This document shows positions 13,790-16,680 of a stretch of 16,680 nucleotides of DNA, piece after piece. The notes beneath the pieces were generated by a model, which saw only the letters and a list, made by a program, of their open reading frames with translations, searched no databases and was not told where the DNA came from. The position numbers and the translations under genes are program-made. Every line of letters begins with the position of its first letter. Positions within the stretch are counted from its first letter, which is position 1. Source of the DNA: CF-161 sp035259145 (GTDB lineage Bacteria; Chloroflexota; Dormibacteria; Dormibacterales; Dormibacteraceae). The DNA lies in NCBI GenBank assembly GCA_035259145.1, contig DATFWQ010000249.1, forward strand, positions 1 through 16,680, written 5' to 3'.

Positions 13790-14260
13790 ATGGTTGCGGA
13801 CCGGGCACAGCTGATCGAGCAGATCCTCGACCACATCCAGCTGTTGGGCACCGAAGTCGACAGGCTGAGCGGAGCGGCCGCTGTCTTCATTGGACTCAAC
13901 CGTACCGATCTGCGTGCACTCCAGGTGTTGCGAACGTCCGGCGGCATGACCGCAGGCGACCTGGCCCGAGCGCTACAGGTCACCAGCGGCGCCACAACGC
14001 GCGTCATTGACAGCCTCGTCGCCGCCGGGCATGCCAGACGTGAGCCGGACCCGTCGGACCGCCGTCGCGTGCTGATCAAGCTCAGCCCGGAGGCTGAGCG
14101 CATCGTCGACCGTTCTTTCGAGCAGCTCCGCAACCAGGCCAGGCTGCTGCTCGAGTCCTACACGGACGAGGAGCTTGGCACGGTAGCCAGGTTCCTGACT
14201 GACGTTCGCTCTTTGATCCGTGCGCACACCCGCCGGTTGTCCCAGCGCGCACTTTCGTGA
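13790..14260 (+). CDS. MarR-family transcriptional regulator
   Basis: This 156-residue protein has the MarR layout: an N-terminal dimerisation helix, then a winged helix-turn-helix at about 53-103 with MTAGDLARALQ, TSGATTRVIDSLVAAGHARRE and the wing DRRRVLIKLS, then long C-terminal dimerisation helices. The DxRR wing motif (Asp90, Arg91, Arg92 of DPSDRRR) is the family hallmark. The reading frame stays open upstream into the divergent gene, but the ATG at 13790 gives the usual MarR length and leaves a real intergenic region; the ribosome-binding site is weak. It sits beside a palindrome (13750-13763), suggesting autoregulation plus control of the polyprenyl synthase/mutase genes, with release by a small aromatic or acyl ligand. 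The ligand is unknown. Confidence 0.9.
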   Translation: MVADRAQLIEQILDHIQLLGTEVDRLSGAAAVFIGLNRTDLRALQVLRTSGGMTAGDLARALQVTSGATTRVIDSLVAAGHARREPDPSDRRRVLIKLSPEAERIVDRSFEQLRNQARLLLESYTDEELGTVARFLTDVRSLIRAHTRRLSQRALS

Positions 14261-14308
14261 CGCCGCCCAGCCTACCGTAGCCTGACCTGGAAGCTCTGCA
14301 TCTGCATC

Positions 14309-15190
14309 ATGGTCGGCATGATTGCATCGCGACGGAACAGCCATCCTGTCAGGGTCGGGATCAAGCTCTCACAGCAGCTCTGCACCATCGAGCAGCAGCG
14401 CGCCGTATGGGCGCTGGCCGACGAGGCCGGTTTCGACCACCTCTGGATCTTCGACCACTTCAACCCCATCGGAAGCGGGCCCCTCGACGGCGTGATCTGG
14501 GAGGGCTGGACGCTGCTCGCCGCAATGACTGAAGCAACCCGACGAGTGCGGATCGGCAACATGGTCACCGGCAACACCTACCGCCACCCGGGCGTGCTGG
14601 CCAAGATCGCGACCACCGTCGACCACCTCTCAGGCGGCCGGCTGGAGTTCGGCCTTGGCGCAGGCTGGGCCGAAGCGGAGCACACGATGCTCGGCCTCGA
14701 CTTTCCTGGCGTCGGTGAGCGGCTGCGCCGGCTCGACGAAGCCTGCACGGTGGTCAAGAAGCTGTGGACCGAAGAGGAGGCAGACTTCGAGGGGCGCTAC
14801 TACAGGCTGACCGGCGCGCAGGTCTACCCCAAGCCTTTACAGCAGCCCTGGCCGCCCGTCTGGATCGGCGGTGGCGGGGAGCAGAGGACTCTGCGAGTCG
14901 TGGCCAGGCACGCGGACGTCTGGAACTTCGCCGGCGGTCCGGTCGAGACGGCGGTCCACAAGTCCGAGGTGTTGGAGCGCCACTGCGCGGAGGTTGGCCG
15001 GGATCCTGCCGAGATTCGCCTGTCCGTCCAGCTCCGATACGGCGGCGACGACCTGGAGCTGCTGCTAGCCGAGGCTGAGAGCTTCTGTCAGGCTGGGTTC
15101 ACCGAGCTGATCGTGATCGTGAGCGAGCCCGACTCGCTGGGCAAAGCCGAAGCGGTCGCCCGCGAGGTTCTGCCACGGTTCCGTGGCTGA
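14309..15190 (+). CDS. LLM-class F420-dependent oxidoreductase
   Basis: This 293-residue luciferase-like oxidoreductase resembles the F420-dependent subgroup typical of actinobacteria. Conserved blocks are VRVGIKLSQQ near the start, ADEAGFDHLWIFDHF, the TGNTYRHPGVLAKIATTVDH strand, LSGGRLEFGLGAGWAEAEH (the family signature) and WPPVWIGGGGEQRTL. Two ATG codons, 14309 and 14318, could serve as start; the conserved fold begins at about residue 14, and neither has a good ribosome-binding site. The end overlaps the SDR gene by 8 nt, so the two are probably coupled. It lies 48 nt after the MarR gene and may be co-transcribed with it. Function is probably a hydride transfer with F420 or FMN; the substrate is not predictable. 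Confidence 0.9.
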   Translation: MVGMIASRRNSHPVRVGIKLSQQLCTIEQQRAVWALADEAGFDHLWIFDHFNPIGSGPLDGVIWEGWTLLAAMTEATRRVRIGNMVTGNTYRHPGVLAKIATTVDHLSGGRLEFGLGAGWAEAEHTMLGLDFPGVGERLRRLDEACTVVKKLWTEEEADFEGRYYRLTGAQVYPKPLQQPWPPVWIGGGGEQRTLRVVARHADVWNFAGGPVETAVHKSEVLERHCAEVGRDPAEIRLSVQLRYGGDDLELLLAEAESFCQAGFTELIVIVSEPDSLGKAEAVAREVLPRFRG

Positions 15191-15965
15191 TCGCCAGCCG
15201 TTCCGCCTCGACGGCCGAGTGGCTCTGGTCACAGGCGCGGGTTCCGAGCGTGGTATCGGGCGCGAGATCGCCCGGGTGTTCGTGGGAGCCGGGGCGAACG
15301 TGGCCCTCGCCGACGTCGACGGCGCGGGCGCCAGCCGCAACGCAGCCGAGCTAGGCGCGCGCTCGATCGGCCTGGTGATGGACGTCACCGTCCCCGCGTC
15401 GGTGGCGGAAGCGGTAGCCGAAGCGCAGCGGCGGCTGGGACCGATCGACATCCTGGTGTCCAACGCGGGCATCTCACGCAGCACAGCCGTGTGGGACGTC
15501 TCTCTGGAGGAGTTCGACCAGGTCATGGGCATCAACGTCCGTGGCGGGTTCATCTGCATGCAGGCGGTGCTGCCTGACATGCGAGCCCGCGGCTGGGGGC
15601 GGGTGATCTGGCTCAGCAGCATCGCGGGCAAGCAAGGGGGTGGCATCTTCGGTGCAGCGCACTACGCCTGCAGCAAGGCCGCCCTGATCGGCCTCTGCCA
15701 GGGCGCGGCACGCGAGTTGGGGCCGTACGGCATCACCTCCAACGCGATCGCTCCCGGCATGGTCGACACCGACATCTTCCAGGCGGCCGGCGCCACGCCA
15801 GAGCGCAAGGCTGAGGTCGCTGAGCGGGTGCGGACGACTGTGCCCGCACGCCGGGTGGGCGTGACAGCGGACATCGCCGCGGCGGCGCTGTTTCTGGCCT
15901 CAGAGGAGGCGGGCTACGTGACGGGTGAGGTGATGGACGTGAACGGCGGGGCCTACTTCGACTGA
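15183..15965 (+). CDS. SDR family oxidoreductase
   Basis: This 260-residue short-chain dehydrogenase has the glycine motif TGAGSERGIG at 17-26, two residues longer than the standard TGxxxGIG but known in other SDRs. It also has Asp44 after the second strand (favouring NAD+), MDVT at 66-69, SNAG at 93-96, Ser145/Ser146, and Tyr161/Lys165 in YACSK. The C-terminus VTGEVMDVNGGAYFD is typical. The GTG start at 15183 lies inside the last codons of the upstream LLM gene, an 8-nt overlap indicating translational coupling. Probable role: NAD-dependent oxidation of an alcohol linked to the preceding LLM enzyme. It differs clearly from the other SDR in this window, so it is not a recent duplicate. Confidence 0.92.
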   Translation: MADRQPFRLDGRVALVTGAGSERGIGREIARVFVGAGANVALADVDGAGASRNAAELGARSIGLVMDVTVPASVAEAVAEAQRRLGPIDILVSNAGISRSTAVWDVSLEEFDQVMGINVRGGFICMQAVLPDMRARGWGRVIWLSSIAGKQGGGIFGAAHYACSKAALIGLCQGAARELGPYGITSNAIAPGMVDTDIFQAAGATPERKAEVAERVRTTVPARRVGVTADIAAAALFLASEEAGYVTGEVMDVNGGAYFD

Positions 15966-16160
15966 ACTTGGCCGCGCGTGGGCCGTTTGTGCGCCGCTCC
16001 GTGAAGATTTCGGTGCATTCGCCGGCGATGGCACGGGTCGCCCGTCGCCAGGAGATGCGGTCGCCGTGGGACCCAGCTTCGCACACGCGAGCGGCTCCGC
16101 ACGCGACTGGTTCCTTCAGCACCTGGCGCCGAGCCGCGTTCGAGCGCCCGCGACCACCTG
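15966..16160. other. Gene-free convergent intergenic region
   Basis: This 195-bp stretch lies between the stop of the plus-strand SDR and the stop of the minus-strand acyltransferase. I see no coding sequence with family features, no tRNA and no hairpin with a T-tract. A bidirectional terminator would be expected here but is not evident. Confidence 0.5.
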
Positions 16161-16680
16161 TTAATCTCCGCTTTCCAGCAGCTCCCCGAGCTCCGCGTGG
16201 AAGCCCTCGACGATGGTTTGCGGATCCGGAACGAGGCCCACGTCCGACGCCACACCCATCAGCACCTCGCCGGCGTAGGTGAGAATGCTGATGCCCAACC
16301 CCAGGCGTCCGGACTGCGGGACCCAGAACATGGCTCGCTTCAGCGGCTCGCCAGCCAGGTAGAGCGGCTCGCGCGGCCCTGGGACGTTGGTCAGCACCAC
16401 CGACGCCTTGCTGCCAAAGAACTGGATCGGCAGCGGCTGCAGCCGGCTGGGCAGGAAGCCGATCGCGTTCAGGGCCCCGAACGCGACCACGGGCTGCAGC
16501 GAAGACTTGAGCTCATCCATTCGTCGTTTGATCTCGGCCAGCCGTTCGCGCGGCGCCTCGAAGCCCAGCGGCAAGGCCAGGAACACCACGCCGAACTGGT
16601 TGCCCAGCCTGTGGGCCTGCTCCAGCGGACGCAGGTTGACGGGCACCGTGGCTCGGACGTCCATTCCCGCAACGTCCTCG
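16161..16680 (-). CDS. WS/DGAT-type O-acyltransferase, C-terminal part
   Basis: The frame is open to the right edge, so only the last 173 or so residues are present. They match the C-terminal domain (DUF1298, WS_DGAT_C) of bacterial wax ester synthase/diacylglycerol acyltransferases. Seen are VPVNLRP, LGNQFGVVFLALPLG, VVAFGALNAIG, GSKASVVLTNVPGPREPLYL, and WVPQSGRLGLGISILTYAG, with GLVPDP before the final helix. These proteins make storage triacylglycerols or wax esters from acyl-CoA at the membrane; the catalytic HHxxxDG lies in the missing N-terminal domain. An internal ATG at 16664 is not the likely start because conserved sequence continues upstream of it (EDVAG precedes it). It converges on the plus-strand genes and is probably an independent unit. 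Confidence 0.93.
   Translation of the reverse strand, partial: EDVAGMDVRATVPVNLRPLEQAHRLGNQFGVVFLALPLGFEAPRERLAEIKRRMDELKSSLQPVVAFGALNAIGFLPSRLQPLPIQFFGSKASVVLTNVPGPREPLYLAGEPLKRAMFWVPQSGRLGLGISILTYAGEVLMGVASDVGLVPDPQTIVEGFHAELGELLESGD

Noticed and set aside
13658..13790. Upstream ATG giving a longer MarR protein
   Set aside because: It would overlap the divergent polyprenyl synthase coding region and add about 44 residues unlike the MarR family; the ATG at 13790 fits the usual length.
16131..16150. GTTCGA resembling a tRNA T-loop
   Set aside because: Flanking bases do not form a 5-bp stem, and no acceptor, D or anticodon arms could be found around it.

Overview
The window is high-GC bacterial DNA with almost no spacing between genes. 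Two F420/FMN-type luciferase-like oxidoreductases, a family III CoA-transferase, a split B12-dependent acyl-CoA mutase, an actinobacterial-style polyprenyl diphosphate synthase and the C-terminal end of a WS/DGAT acyltransferase point to a soil-type actinobacterium. A related Terrabacteria lineage (Dormibacterota or Chloroflexota) fits equally well. No rRNA, tRNA, CRISPR array, insertion sequence or plasmid gene was seen, so the lineage rests on gene content only.

Layout. (A) 1-10033, minus strand: a compact run of nine genes whose boundaries overlap by 4-11 nt or abut exactly. In transcription order these are a GT-C membrane glycosyltransferase, an acyl-CoA dehydrogenase, a CaiB/BaiF CoA-transferase, hydantoinase/oxoprolinase A and B subunits, the B12-binding small subunit of an acyl-CoA mutase, a CapA-fold metallophosphatase, an LLM-class flavin oxidoreductase, and the first 59 codons of a salicylyl-CoA 5-hydroxylase-like flavoprotein that runs off the left edge. 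(B) 10034-10293: an intergenic control region with three tandem 41-bp repeats next to the first gene of the run and a strong GC hairpin further upstream. (C) 10294-13742, minus strand: an SDR dehydrogenase, the mutase large subunit and a polyprenyl diphosphate synthase, in reverse transcription order. (D) 13743-13789: a 47-bp divergent promoter region with a near-perfect 14-bp palindrome. (E) 13790-15965, plus strand: a MarR regulator, a second LLM oxidoreductase and a second SDR; the last two overlap. (F) 15966-16160: a gene-free convergent gap, then the C-terminal part of a WS/DGAT acyltransferase on the minus strand.

How the genes may work together (inference). Regions A and C carry parts of one acyl-CoA pathway: CoA activation by transfer, alpha,beta-dehydrogenation, an ATP-dependent hydantoinase/carboxylase-like step, a cobalamin carbon-skeleton rearrangement, and flavin oxidations reaching into aryl-CoA hydroxylation. 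The two mutase subunits lie about 8.6 kb apart on either side of the hairpin and repeats, so they may be transcribed separately although they must assemble. A second, envelope-like theme runs through the same strand: polyprenyl diphosphate synthase, GT-C glycosyltransferase and CapA-like protein. The substrate cannot be named from sequence. Most deserving of a second look are the atypical active-site residues of the mutase and the acyl-CoA dehydrogenase, the 41-bp repeat array, and the MarR palindrome.
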